DNA of 64,000 nucleotides from Lamellibrachia satsuma (Eukaryota > Annelida > Polychaeta > Sabellida > Siboglinidae): contig BSQZ01000036.1 of the NCBI GenBank assembly GCA_033239005.1, positions 4,298,001 through 4,362,000 of the forward strand, read 5' to 3'. Both the position numbers and the translations under genes were made by a program. The notes under the pieces are model-generated. The model made no database searches. It worked only from the letters and a program-made list of their open reading frames with translations, and was not told the origin of the DNA. The stretch's first letter is position 1. Each line of letters starts with the position of its first letter. Of the stretch, positions 36,037 to 45,745 are shown piece after piece.

Positions 36037-36126
36037 TGAGTTTTTGTCTCTTTTTTCATTAAGGGTGTGAGCTTATGTCTTGTGAGCTTATGTCTTGTGA
36101 GCTTTTGTCTTGTGAGCTTTTGTCTG
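36037..36126 (-). repeat. Terminal iteron array of MULE copy B (right end)
   Basis: Four or five direct units of GTGAGCTTTTGTCTT (or GTGAGCTTATGTCTT). In the minus orientation this is AAGACAAAAGCTCAC, which fits the GGACA-N4/5-CCCA unit seen at the ends of the other MULEs in this window. The array ends at the LINE copy B junction (36,133). The matching left end was not found. Confidence 0.8.
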
Positions 36127-36132
36127 CGCACC

Positions 36133-38400
36133 GAAACGATGACATACGACCCAGTATAACTTTTTCCACTATTTTCGACATCACACTGGCTAATGCAATC
36201 GGTTTGTAGTTATCACTATCATTGATTTTACCACATTTTTCTTTGATAACAGGTACAAGCACAACTGATAGCATAGAATCAGGTAGGAACCCATGGACAA
36301 AAAGGTAGACATACACATAGCCAGTAACGGTAGTACTTGTCTGCTGCAGTACATTAAATGCTCAGCATACACACCATCAAGGCCACATGATTTATTTTTA
36401 TCTAACTGCCCAATGACCGATTCAATCTCATCAACAGTACAAAATATATCATTAGTATATGTGACATCATAATGTAATGATGTGATGTCATTATCATGTA
36501 TATAATTAAACAATTGCTCAAAGTGACCCTTCCATAGTTCAGTTATATTGTCAGCACCATTAACCCCATCAATACTATTTTGCAGATATTCATATGATTA
36601 ACGTGTTTCCAGAACCTATCAGGTCTACCCTCACTGGTCTCACTAGACAATAATAAATTATTTTCAGTACAGAAACTTTTGACATGATTTCCAAATAAAG
36701 AAGTACTGTCACTAATGTTAGAGTTCCAATCTCCTACAAGTGAGATGCATGTACATTCTAGGTCATCAATTATAGCCTTGATTATACCCAATTGCTCTAA
36801 ATAGACATCTTCATTTTCACTACACTCATATGGCATATAAACACATATTAAAACATAAACCTGGTTGCCAAACTGCATTTGGATACCAGTAAGCTAATCG
36901 GTATAAAAATTAAGAGGTGTCACATTTTTATCCAGAGAGGATCGCCACATTATAGCTGCTCCACCAGGAATGTGGCCCTGGTGGCTGCACCTGTACCATG
37001 GACATTCTTATGTAATGTATTTAACGTAGCAAGGTCTTGCTTGCTATACCATGTTTCTTGTAGACAAACAATATCCGTATCATTGTTGTTCATTATTTCC
37101 TCAACACAGGGTCGGAGGTATATATTATCAGGGTGATTAGGCAGACCTCTACAATTGAAGCTAATAATTTTCATAATGATTAGGTACTTGACAATGTGCA
37201 AAATCATTCAGAAATGACAGATTTGGGAACAGTGATAGCAGTATCACTGTCTTCATTACCACAGTTCAGTGTTTGCTCCAGCGTAGCAGTGTCAGTGTTC
37301 ACTAGCTGACCTGCTGACACTTGAGTGGTGGATGGCGGTCCACCAACAGAGTTCTTCAGCTGCCTATGTTGCCTCCACCACCGCACGTACGTGCCCTCAG
37401 GCTACAGGTCTTCCTCCATGAATACCTTTGGGTCTGTACCCTCACAGGTAATGTGAAAGGAGCTATGTGTATTTGTCAGCTTACTTAGCTTCACCGTCAC
37501 TTCCAGGTTCAGCTGTTTCCAGGTGTTGCTTCAATGAAGATTTGCTAACACTAGGCTCCAGTCGAGACGGGAAAACATTCGCAACACGCTTGATAGCCTT
37601 GATTTGCAGGTCATTTGCCTTGCCAATCACAGTGCCTCTCTTCTGCTTCTGGTGGTTGCTTGCTGTTGGTGGTACTCGTGTAGCTCTAACAGGTTTGGCA
37701 GCATTAATGGACTTCACTTGCCTTTTCTGCTGTACTATCTACTATTGAGGTACAAATCCAATTCCAATTCTTGGCCGTGGAGTATTGGCTGAAGTCGCAA
37801 CAACACCAGCATAGCTCACACTTTCAGACACACTGTCAGGGTTCACAGAAGTACTGGTTACTGGAGTCGTGGCCAGTCGAACAGATGGAGCATGTTCCTT
37901 CAATGGCTTTGGGGTTTTAATGTCCTGAGGTTTTGCTACAGCAATCAATGGTGACACTGCACCATTTAATTTATCACACACACCAGCCTGCATTGTAACA
38001 GTGGCCTGCAGTTCAGTGCAGACAACAGACTGGGTGGCGACAGTTTCTGTTAACATATCCAGCTCAGTCACGTTCTGTAACTTGGTCAACAGAGAAGCGA
38101 TACGATGTCTACAAGGTTATGCCGCTTCTTGTTCGGCCCCGACCGCTTGATCAGTCGGTCCTGTCTGTCATTGTGATTCGCACATCGTTCATATAGTAAC
38201 GCTTTCGCGCTGTCAATGGTTGCATCATTGTAGAATGCATAGCGCAACTGCACAATTGTATCTGGTGGCATACAGTTCAGCTTATAGGATACAAAGCTAA
38301 GTAGTTCATTTAACACATATCCACCATTGTTTACAATGTTCACATCCAGTTGTGTCTCCGCACTGGTCGTCAATCGAACATCATCTTCGCCCGCCATTTT
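36133..38400 (-). mobile_element. LINE copy B (ORF1 plus endonuclease, no RT)
   Basis: The 5' end lies at about 38,400. ORF1 pieces lie at 38,397-37,481 and the ORF2 start at about 37,207. ORF2 repeats copy A from IISFNCRGLPNHPDN to MSKIVEKVILGRM, including the same internal endonuclease deletion (..SEGRPDRFWKHVNHM then linker). It breaks off at 36,133 where the MULE B array begins. Differences from copy A are few: single bases, a 5-base gap and a shortened stretch around 36,590. Confidence 0.88.
37481..38397 (-). pseudogene. LINE ORF1 protein (frame-broken)
   Basis: The start is MAGEDDVRLTTSAETQLDVN (38,397), with a helical region containing LLSFVSYKLNCMPPDTIVQL. A second frame from 38,089 reads LQNVTELDMLTETVATQ, a short heptad-like stretch. 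A third, from 37,717, is basic and ends QHLETAEPG. It has no zinc knuckle or RRM that I can see. Position directly upstream of an endonuclease ORF on the same strand identifies it as ORF1. At least two frame changes are needed to read it through. Confidence 0.6.
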
Positions 38401-38879
38401 TTTAAAGCTGTGTGTACGTAATTGTTATGTTATTATGAGAACATTACTGTTCACATCCAGTGGTAGAGTTACATGTCGTATCTGGAGTCTTCGCCAGTCT
38501 TACAGTTACACAACTTCACACACTGTGCATCCCATTGGCCAGCCGGAGATGCTGCAATCTAATCTTGAGGGTCTTGAAATTGGTATGGCTGGGCTATGTC
38601 AAATTGTGGAAACGTCTAGTGGCTCAAAGGCCCCTACTTTCCCCTACCTAGCTCACAATTGGTGCCTGAAACCCCTCTCGTGGGTGATATATTGAATAAA
38701 TCTGCATTTTTTATAAATTTGCTCCACATTAACCATATTATATGGGTGTATAATGTCCGAGGGGGCTTTTGTCCGCAACAAAAGCCTCTCGGACAAAAGA
38801 ATAGAATATTATATTAAAAGCTGAAGAACAGACAAGGTTGTTTTAAAAAGTGGGGTAACTCTTAAAAAGGACATTATTA

Positions 38880-39035
38880 TATACTTCAGGATCTGTTGTC
38901 AAAGAACCCTTGCAGCTGAAGTGTTTCCTTTTGGTGCATTCCCACCAGATTGTTGTATTTGACGTATTCTTTTTGTATACCCTTACCCTTCATACAACAG
39001 TTTAGTTCCACCTTTATTACTTTGCATCACCTCCA
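38880..39035 (-). pseudogene. FLYWCH exon remnant of element I
   Basis: It reads MEVMQSNKGGTKLLYEG, then after a frameshift WWECTKRKHFSCKGSLTTDP, followed by a GTATAT donor-like junction. It aligns over its full length with exon 1 of the intact MULE (42,576-42,725): same start, GG-x-KL strand, W-x-C and S-C-K-G, and the same exon end. Only the first Cys pair of the finger is on this exon; the His pair would have been on exon 2, which is missing. Confidence 0.75.
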
Positions 39036-39470
39036 TGATGTATCACCTCCATGATGCATCGCCTCCATGATGCATCACCTCCATGATGCATCGCCTCCAT
39101 GATGCATCGCCTCCATGATGCATCACCTCCATGATGCATCACCTCCATGATGCATCACCTCCATGGTGCATCAACTCCATGATGCATCACCTCCATGATG
39201 CATCACCTCCATGGTGCATCACCTCCATGATATATCACCTCCATGGTGCATCACCTCCATGGTGCATCGCCTCCATGATGCATCGCCTCCATGATGCATC
39301 GCCTCCATGATGCATCGCCTCCATGATGCATCACCTCCATGATGCATCAACTCCATGGTGCATCAACTCCATGGTGCATCACCTCCATGATGCATCACGT
39401 CCATGATGCATCACCTCCATGATATATCACCTCCATGGTGCATCACCTCCATGATGTATCACCTCCATGA
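39025..39470. repeat. 16-bp minisatellite grown from a MULE start-codon region
   Basis: About 28 units of CTCCATGATGCATCAC with G/A variants. On the minus strand the unit contains ATGGAGGTGATGCA, which is the first four codons of the FLYWCH exon at 39,035 (M-E-V-M). The array begins exactly at that start codon and extends into the 5' untranslated side. Confidence 0.9.
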
Positions 39471-40543
39471 TGGTCAAGGAATGAATGAAGAGGTCACATT
39501 CCCAGCAGTCTCTATAGCCAAGCTGATCCGTGCTCCATCTTGGCTTCCACCACTTTCTGAAGCCACATGCACAGACAGGATGGAGTCGGGAGGGTAACTT
39601 GGTTATGGTTAATAGTGGTGCCAAGTTGCCCAGACAGCCAGGCAGACAGACTGTAGGGTAACTTGCTTTATGTCTGTTCCTGTGAGAAAAATATATTTAT
39701 ATATCCAAAATAGCAGCAATACATATCTAGGTTGAGGGGCTTTTGTCTGAGGGGGCTTATGTCCAATGGGGCTTTTGTCTGTGCATTGCATGTGAGCGTA
39801 CAGTGCTACATAGAGCACCTAATTTTCATGTTTGTGGATTCAGGCATCTTTGGACCCCGTTTTTGTTGTAGGGACCCCACTTTTTTTCAGACCCATGGGG
39901 TCCCAGGGCCAGGGTTTGGTTTCTTCCGGAAGAAAATGAAAGAAAGGGGTTTCTTCCACTTTCTTCCAGAAGAAACCGGAAGAAAATGGAAGATAATGAA
40001 AAAAAATCATGACAAAGCTTTGGAACAAATTTGGAAGAAATATTAGGATAATACAAAAAGTGTATGCATTTATTTCCATGTTGGTCCTCTTGCACATTAC
40101 CTGTGTTATTTGTCACCTAAAAGCCAGCATGGTTCCTTTTTATCACCCACCATAAGCCATGTGGTGCATGCCACAGTGACACATTTTATCCATTCAATGT
40201 CCATTGAAACGATGCCCATCAATAAATCTCCACTATATCATAATTTTATACTATGTGTTTGTGTTTAATACATGTCATAATTGGAACAAAATATAAACTA
40301 AAAGATATCTCAAGCACCATGTGCTTATGACACCCAGGCCATATTCAATAATTTATTCTTTAGTTTTAAGTCTTAACAGGCAGTTCAGTTCACACAAATA
40401 TCATAGTATATCATATCATATGTAATCTATCTGAAGGAACAGTGTTAAAGAATTAAAGTAAATTATGCATATTTGTTAGATGCACTGAAAAAAATGAAAG
40501 GGGCCAGGACTAAATGACAACATGGTCTTACCAAAGTAACTGA

Positions 40544-40596
40544 CATTTGGAAGCTTCTTTATCAAGTATGCCACTTGATAAAGAAGCTTCCAAATG
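40544..40596. repeat. Perfect 24-bp hairpin inside the hAT element
   Basis: Two perfectly complementary 24-base arms (40,544-40,567 and 40,573-40,596) flank the 5-base loop ATGCC. The arm core is GAAGCTTCTTTATCAAGT. Its function is unknown. It could extrude as a cruciform or fold in RNA. Confidence 0.9.
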
Positions 40597-40882
40597 CTTA
40601 CAGCTTATAAGTCAAAACATAAAATATTTAATGCAATGGTGTTATTTAATTAACAAAAAAACATTAAGTCGTATTTATAAATAATGTTACTCATTCCTAC
40701 TTCAAATGGCCTTGATACTTTGTTGATGAGCACAGTAGTTGCACCTAGCCAAAGCTTTCCCAGCAACTTGAACACAAGTGAAGTATTGCCATATTGTATC
40801 TTTAGGTCTACCTTATTGAAGCATGTTGACCTATACTTTCTAATGCTGTAACACAGCAACTCTGCTCTGACTTAGAAGGTAA

Positions 40883-40979
40883 ACGGACAATTCCCCACTG
40901 GACAATTCCCCACTAGGACAATTCCCCACTGGACAATTCCCCACACAGACAATTCCCCACTCGGACAATTCCCCACTCC
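40883..40979 (+). repeat. Left terminal iteron array of MULE copy C
   Basis: Six tandem units of (T)GGACAATTCCCCAC(T), 15-16 bp apart, with small spacer differences (CT, CTA, ACA, CTC). Confidence 0.95.
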
Positions 40980-41090
40980 ACACATTAGTATTGACATATA
41001 TGATACCACACTTAGAACAGAATTAGTATTTTTTATTAAACTTTATTCAACAATAATTTTCATAAGTATTGACATATAAAACTGCTTGAT

Positions 41091-42725
41091 TTACTTAAAT
41101 CTTACACAATGGCCAATGCCCTTAAGTACGTCTGGGACAGTCTTGCTGTTGTCACGCCTGTCAGTGCACAGTTTGTGCAGCTTTGACTGGAGTTTGTGGG
41201 TGTGGCGTCTTACACGCTTTGCTGGTGGCTCACCACGCAGGTCACGTAGTAGGGCAGTGGCAACCTGGGCCTGATCTTTCCGTATGCTGTCAATGGCTCT
41301 CCAGATGGTAGGGTGTGCATGTTCAACTAGCTTTGCAAAGGCGTTGTTCCATCCCTCACATATGTTGTTGGTTCTTGATCCCCCTTCAAGAGTAATGGAA
41401 TTGACGTTCCATATGGGTGGTGGGTACATAGGAGGCATGCGACGCATCCTAAGTGGAGGCATGGATCCATCTGGATGTTGTGGGGGCTGAATACGACGGA
41501 ACGCTCCGGACACATAGGTGTTGTCAAAGTAGTCCAGGAGAGGTTCAAGTCCTTCTGGTGTGTGCTCCCGTAGATATGTCATACCCTCAGGAACATCATC
41601 CACTGGTAAAAAGGCGAGTCCATCTAGCATGCCACAGAAGAGTTTCACGTCCTCCTCTTCTCTATATCGCTGTACAAGACCAAGAGTCTGGATCTTCCTC
41701 CATGTGGCCTGTGTTAGGTGATAGAAGCAGCCATGTACGTTGACTTGGGGTCCGAAGGATGACGTCACAGCATTAATCACAGCTTGCTCGAAGTCAAGGG
41801 TGATGGTTGTTGGATCAGCCTGGAAACCAAGCTCTGTACATCTGTCTTGTATGGCAGTGAACAGTTCCTCGTAGGTGGACTGATGCTTGTTCGGCAGGAA
41901 TGCATACACACAGGTCACAGCCGACTCTCCTAACGGTATGCGGATCACATACAGCTGAGTGAACAGTAGTGGTGCAACATTGAATGTTCCGTCCATAAAC
42001 CAGGAGTCAGAACTAGCGAGGTGACGCAGGGCATTGTCAGTAGCAAACACTAACATCCTATCAGAGGAATCAACTCCACTGTCGTGGATGAGGAACTGTT
42101 CCTGGTCACTAGTGATTGTCCACTCCTCATCAAGTGTGAGATCACGAAGCGAAGCAGGGTTCTTGGGCATAGTCTTGGCACGTTCCCGTCTGAGAGAACG
42201 CTTCACAGTATCAGGATTACCGAGTTCTGCACGCACCTCTACAGGGGTCTCAGTAGTGTGGTCCACTAGTAGCTGACTCAGTGTACCACGTGAACCTGCA
42301 GCATGTTCCTTGAGTGTTGCACGTAGTTTGGTCACTGCAACGGAATGCTCCTGGGGATCATAGCTATGTGGTGTGGAGCTGATAACAGTCTTCATCTGGA
42401 AAGATAAGAAGTGAAATGACCATTAGAAATGATATCAATTATTAAAATTAATATTTTAATGTATATTAATAATAATCGATTAAAACATCCAATACAGGAG
42501 AAAAAGAATTAATAAATGAGTAAATATAATATTACTCCAAACTGCAATCAATCAACATGATCATGCAATATTTACCTCAGCATCTGTAGTGAGACCGCCT
42601 TTACAGCTGAATGCATAGCGATTGGCACACTCCCATCTGACATTCTTCCGGACGTACTTCTTAGTGTACATATAGCCTTCATGTACTAGCTTCAAACCAC
42701 CACGTTGGTTTTTGATGATCTCCAT
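41091..42725 (-). CDS. FLYWCH zinc finger + MULE transposase, two exons, intact
   Basis: Exon 1 (42,725-42,576, 50 codons) ends at a CTGAG|GTAAAT donor. The intron is 180 bp (42,575-42,396) with a TTTCCAG acceptor, phase 0. Exon 2 (42,395-41,091) holds 434 codons plus stop, giving 484 residues. Residues about 5-65 are FLYWCH: RGGLKLVHEGYMYT, RWECANRYAFSC and a H-x6-H pair on exon 2, so the finger is split by the intron. The DDE core has Asp185 (SWFMDGTFNVAP), Asp251 (TITLDFEQAV) and Glu397 (TNNICEGWNNAF), with a C-x2-H motif (GCFYHL) between. The C-terminus is basic (PPAKRVRRHTHKL), a likely nuclear signal. In this superfamily the transposase binds the ends and cuts. FLYWCH probably does the binding (inference). 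The ATG was chosen because it follows a TATA box and matches the starts of copies B, D and I. Confidence 0.92.
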
Positions 42726-42799
42726 GGTTTATTATATGTGTAGCATGTATTGAGAAATATCTATCTGAGAATAAGTGATGAACCAGGTATACTGGCCCC

Positions 42800-42808
42800 C
42801 TTATAAAG
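42800..42808 (-). promoter_or_regulatory. TATA box of MULE copy C
   Basis: The minus strand TTTATAAGGGGG lies about 76 bp upstream of the start codon. It is the equivalent of TATAAAA in copy B and GCATATAAGGG in copy D. Just upstream are two copies of a GTGGCTTC/AAGCCA-containing phrase shared with copy D. Confidence 0.6.
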
Positions 42809-43025
42809 ACCTCATCTTGTGTGCAATTGGCAATTAGTTAGAAGCCATTTTGTCATGGCTTCGTGTGCAATTGGAAAATAGTTAGAAGCCACCTTGTTGT
42901 GGCTTCCTTGTGCACAAAGATCAACCAGGTGTAATCAAGTTCAATTACACAATCATCCTCTCAAGTGCAATCAAAGAAATAATACTCTGATAAACATGTA
43001 AAAGACACTTATAAAAAATTAAGAG

Positions 43026-43133
43026 TGGGGAATTGTCCAAATTTGTCATTATGGAGTGGGGAATTGTCCAAGTGGGTTATTGTCCAGTGGGGAATTGTCC
43101 AGTGGGGAATTGTCCGAGTGGGGAATTGTCCTG
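43026..43133 (-). repeat. Right terminal iteron array of MULE copy C
   Basis: About five units of AGTGGGGAATTGTCC, the inverse of the left array, plus one degenerate unit (GTGGGTTATTGTCC). With the left array they make the inverted terminal repeats. Confidence 0.95.
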
Positions 43134-43689
43134 GATTCGACTTAGAAGTAGCTTACTGAACTAGGTGGCTGTTACACAAGAAGTGAAGCCATTTAACCCT
43201 CTACTATGTGGGAACAGCAAGACAAGTCTGACTGTCTGAAATAAGTAGCCATAAGTGACATGTTATACCCACTTATTAAGAACTTTGTTCTATTTCTACC
43301 AGCACTGAAATTTACTACAACGCAAGTGAAAATCTTAGTATGGAAATAGCCCATACTTGCTTGAAATAGGAAGAAGTCTTATTTGTTATGTGGGATGGAG
43401 TTACAACATTACAAACCATGTGTTTATATTAATATCACTAACTTAAAATGATTTATAAGGATTTTTTAGTTACTTACATTTTCTTCTGGAAGAAACTATT
43501 TCTTCCGGGATGGAAGAAACTGGAAAAAAAACATGGAAAAAACCACCCTTCAGAAGAAACTGTAAACCCTGCCCAGGGCCCCATTTCTAAAACCCTAGCA
43601 GAAACGCTTAGAGTGTACATGATTTTAGACTGGTAGAACATTATATATATTATTTATTATAACAGTAATGTAATTATAATATTACTTAC

Positions 43690-43855
43690 TTACTTAGTCC
43701 TCTTCGTGCCCGGTGGCACATAAGGCATCAACAAGAGAGCGCCACTGCTGTCGGTCTGCAGCCCATTTGGTGATGGTGTTCCATGTGAGGCCGCATTCTT
43801 TCATCTCCTTCTCCACTGTTCGTCTCCATGTTTCTTTTGGGCGATTATAATATAG
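43690..43855 (-). pseudogene. LINE 3'-terminal fragment
   Basis: The minus strand reads RPKETWRRTVEKEMKECGLT, then WNTITKWAADRQQWRSLVDA, ending ATGHEED and a TAAGTAAGTAAT tail. This is the same ORF2 C-terminus and tail as the LINE at 14.4-14.77 kb. It lies about 120 bp to the right of the hAT element. Strong 5' truncation, typical of target-primed insertion. Confidence 0.85.
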
Positions 43856-44331
43856 GTTGACTTAAAGCTGCTTCCTCAAATGAGCCCATCGCAAATCCAG
43901 TTCACAGTAAGTTGTATTGTTTAAATCATCGAAAGAATTTACTTCAGTTGTTAGGTCTGGTAAGGATCAAAATAGTGGATTTCCAAAATGGTAAACACTG
44001 CGAGTCAGTGCCAATCAGTCTTCAGTTTGCTTACGCCAAACAGCCCTTTCTGGGGCTAATCATGGATGTGACTTCAATCCTCTTGCTGATCACATGGAAA
44101 AAGTAAACAATTTTGAAAATCATGATTTTTCAGCATTTCGATTTTTACCTCACTTAATGCTTACGGCTCATTGAATCTAGATAGTGTCCACAGCTGTTTG
44201 TAGTTCCTTAGGCCATAAATATTATTAGAAGGCATGTTGTGGCTGACTGACTATAAATAACCAAACACTGAAACAATATAAATTTTATTTGCTTTATTGA
44301 ATTGAATGGATTCAGAACGTAATCAACGTAT

Positions 44332-44459
44332 TGTAGCGGTTGGCTACTTATGATAGCACCCCTTAGTGACTCTCGCATTTCCGGCTACAAACGATCGACA
44401 CATGTGCCATTTCGCTCTATCAATAAATTTGTTTTAACGTGACTTCTTGTGTCGCAACA
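44332..44459 (+). repeat. 5' LTR, 128 bp
   Basis: It starts TGTAGCGGTTGGC and ends GTGTCGCAACA. It contains a polyadenylation-like AATAAA at about 44,420 (TCAATAAATTTG). It differs from the 3' LTR at three sites. Confidence 0.95.
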
Positions 44460-44479
44460 TTGGTGACCCTGACGTGATA

Positions 44480-44640
44480 TTTCGTCAAGTCCGATGTGAT
44501 ATTTTTCAGCGCGAACTGGGCCTCCGCCTGTTGTAACCACACCCGGGGTTGGTCGGTCCAAAAGACCGGCAGTTTCAATGCGACTGCGTTCGAGTCCGGC
44601 ATTTCCATTGTGCTAGTCGTGCGCTAGCTGTGCAGTAGAG
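44480..44640 (-). pseudogene. Inverted gag start of the LTR element
   Basis: On the minus strand a start codon at 44,608 opens MEMPDSNAVALKLPVFWTDQ, RVWLQQAEAQFALKNI and DLTKYHVRV, the N-terminal gag motif of such elements (KLPxFWxxxPxxWFxQxEAxF). After this the frame runs into the reverse of the primer-binding site and LTR. The segment is therefore flipped relative to LTRs and integrase. About 160 bp are inverted; breakpoints are approximate. Confidence 0.8.
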
Positions 44641-44759
44641 CGTGACCGGCGCGTTAAGCGCTGTTCTTCGGCTATTCAATGAATGTTCGGCAAAATGCGA
44701 ATAACGTGTCTATTTTCGTATCGAAGTTCGGTTTCTCGGCTTGTGTGCGTGCTGCTTAC

Positions 44760-45608
44760 CAAGAATCCGTCTTGGTACTCAGGGTTGACAGGTTCACGAG
44801 ATGGGCGGAGGCAATTCCTCTAGTCGACGCACAGACCACCACATGCGCGAGAGCCTTTGCTGCTCACTGGGTGGCTCGTTTCGGTGTGCCAGCGAACATG
44901 ACGTCTGACAGAGGATCGCAGTTCACATCTGAATTGTGGTCGGTACTGTCGCAGCTACACGGTACACGTTTACACCGCACCTCCGCATACCACCCACAGT
45001 CGAACGGACTGGTGGAAAGGTTTCACAGACACCTCAAATCCGCACTGATGGCTCGTCTCGATGGACGTAATTGGCTCGATGAACTGCCATGGGTCCTGCT
45101 CGGTATTCGCACTGCGCCCAAAGAAGATCTCGGGTGTTCATCAGCGGAGCTGGTCTACGACGCGCCACTGACGGTCCCGGGAGATTTCATCCCTCGTGGG
45201 CAAGAGACTCAGGAGGCAGCACGGTTCCTTCCTCGACTACGCGAAAGGGTTCGCGACCTGGCACCGAGACCTTCCATCCCGCACGGCACCAGACCGTCGT
45301 CTGTGCCGTCCACTCTGGCACACAGCGCCTACGTCTTTGTGCGCCGCGACAGCCACCGTCCACCCCTCACACCGCCGTATGAGGGACCCTACAAGGTATT
45401 GACGCACGGCGAGAAGTCGTTCGTACTCGACTACGGCAATCGACACGACCGCGTCAGCATCGATCGCCTGAAACCTGCCCATCTCGACTCGGATATTCCA
45501 GTCGATGCAGCTAAGCGAGCCCCCCGGGGCCGTCCAGCTGCCGTGCACACACAATCTGGCCGCCAAATCAGACGACCAGAACGCTATGCCCCGGGTGACG
45601 GGTGCTAA
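44760..45608 (+). CDS. Ty3/gypsy integrase core and C-terminus (N-terminus replaced)
   Basis: The open frame is 44,679-45,608 (309 codons). From VDRFTRWAEAIPLV the integrase is recognisable: the second catalytic Asp is in MTSDRGSQFTSELW and the Glu in YHPQSNGLVERFHRHLKSAL. LGIRTAPKEDLGCSSAELVY and an SH3-like DNA-binding end (GPYKVLTHGEKSFVLDYGN, ISIDRLKPAH-type) follow, with a basic Arg/Pro tail. The zinc-binding N-terminal domain is missing; the first about 30 codons do not match the family and come from the rearrangement. The ORF stays open to the stop just before the purine tract and 3' LTR. Confidence 0.9.
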   Translation, partial: QESVLVLRVDRFTRWAEAIPLVDAQTTTCARAFAAHWVARFGVPANMTSDRGSQFTSELWSVLSQLHGTRLHRTSAYHPQSNGLVERFHRHLKSALMARLDGRNWLDELPWVLLGIRTAPKEDLGCSSAELVYDAPLTVPGDFIPRGQETQEAARFLPRLRERVRDLAPRPSIPHGTRPSSVPSTLAHSAYVFVRRDSHRPPLTPPYEGPYKVLTHGEKSFVLDYGNRHDRVSIDRLKPAHLDSDIPVDAAKRAPRGRPAAVHTQSGRQIRRPERYAPGDGC

Positions 45609-45617
45609 GGGGGGTTG

Positions 45618-45745
45618 TGTAGCGGTCGGCTACTTATGATAGCACCCCTTAGTGACTCTCGCATTTCCGGCTACAAACGATCGACACACGTGCCATTTCG
45701 CTCTATCAATAAAGTTGTTTTAACGTGACTTCTTGTGTCGCAACA
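45618..45745 (+). repeat. 3' LTR, 128 bp
   Basis: Same length and ends as the 5' LTR. Followed directly by the GTAT target duplication. Confidence 0.95.

Larger units (their letters stand above)
38755..39785 (-). mobile_element. Internally deleted FLYWCH-MULE (element I)
   Basis: The left end (38,757-38,803) has GAGGGGGCTTTTGTCC followed by an inverted copy. The right end (39,733-39,776) has three units of the type GGGGCTTTTGTCT/GGGGCTTATGTCC. These are the GGACA-type units (GGACAAAAGCCCC) of the window's MULEs. Inside, on the minus strand, are a damaged FLYWCH exon (39,035-38,880) and a 16-bp minisatellite; the transposase exon is gone. About 1 kb; non-autonomous. Confidence 0.7.
40879..43138 (-). 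mobile_element. Apparently complete FLYWCH-MULE transposon (copy C)
   Basis: A 2,260-bp element bounded by a perfect 10-bp target duplication GACTTAGAAG (40,869-40,878 and 43,139-43,148). The ends are inverted arrays of a 15-bp unit GGACAATTCCCCACT: six units at the left, about five at the right in inverse orientation. Inside are a TATA box, a FLYWCH exon, a 180-bp intron and an uninterrupted DDE exon. Nothing essential appears to be missing. It sits inside the hAT element at 39.9-43.6 kb, so it inserted after it. The family moves by cut-and-paste, with 8-11 bp target duplications. Confidence 0.93.
39910..43571. mobile_element. hAT-type element carrying a nested MULE
   Basis: The left end CAGGGTTTGGTTTCTTCCGG and the inverted right end CAGGGTTTACAGTTTCTTCT share CAGGGTTT and then several palindromic TTTCTTCCRGAAGAAA-like motifs (39,918-40,000 and 43,476-43,560). 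The flanks are the perfect 8-bp duplication CCCAGGGC (39,902-39,909 and 43,572-43,579). CAGGG ends with an 8-bp duplication indicate hAT. Excluding the nested MULE (40,879-43,138), about 1.4 kb of hAT sequence remains with no transposase, so it is non-autonomous. Confidence 0.85.
44332..45745 (+). mobile_element. Small Ty3/gypsy-type LTR element, deleted and partly inverted
   Basis: Two 128-bp LTRs (44,332-44,459 and 45,618-45,745; TG..CA ends, 3 differences) flank 1.16 kb. The 4-bp target duplication GTAT is present at 44,328-44,331 and 45,746-45,749. A primer-binding site beginning TGGTGACCC follows the left LTR and a purine tract (AAGGGGGG) precedes the right one. Inside are an inverted gag start and an integrase; protease, RT and RNase H are missing. 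Low LTR divergence suggests fairly recent insertion. Confidence 0.93.
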
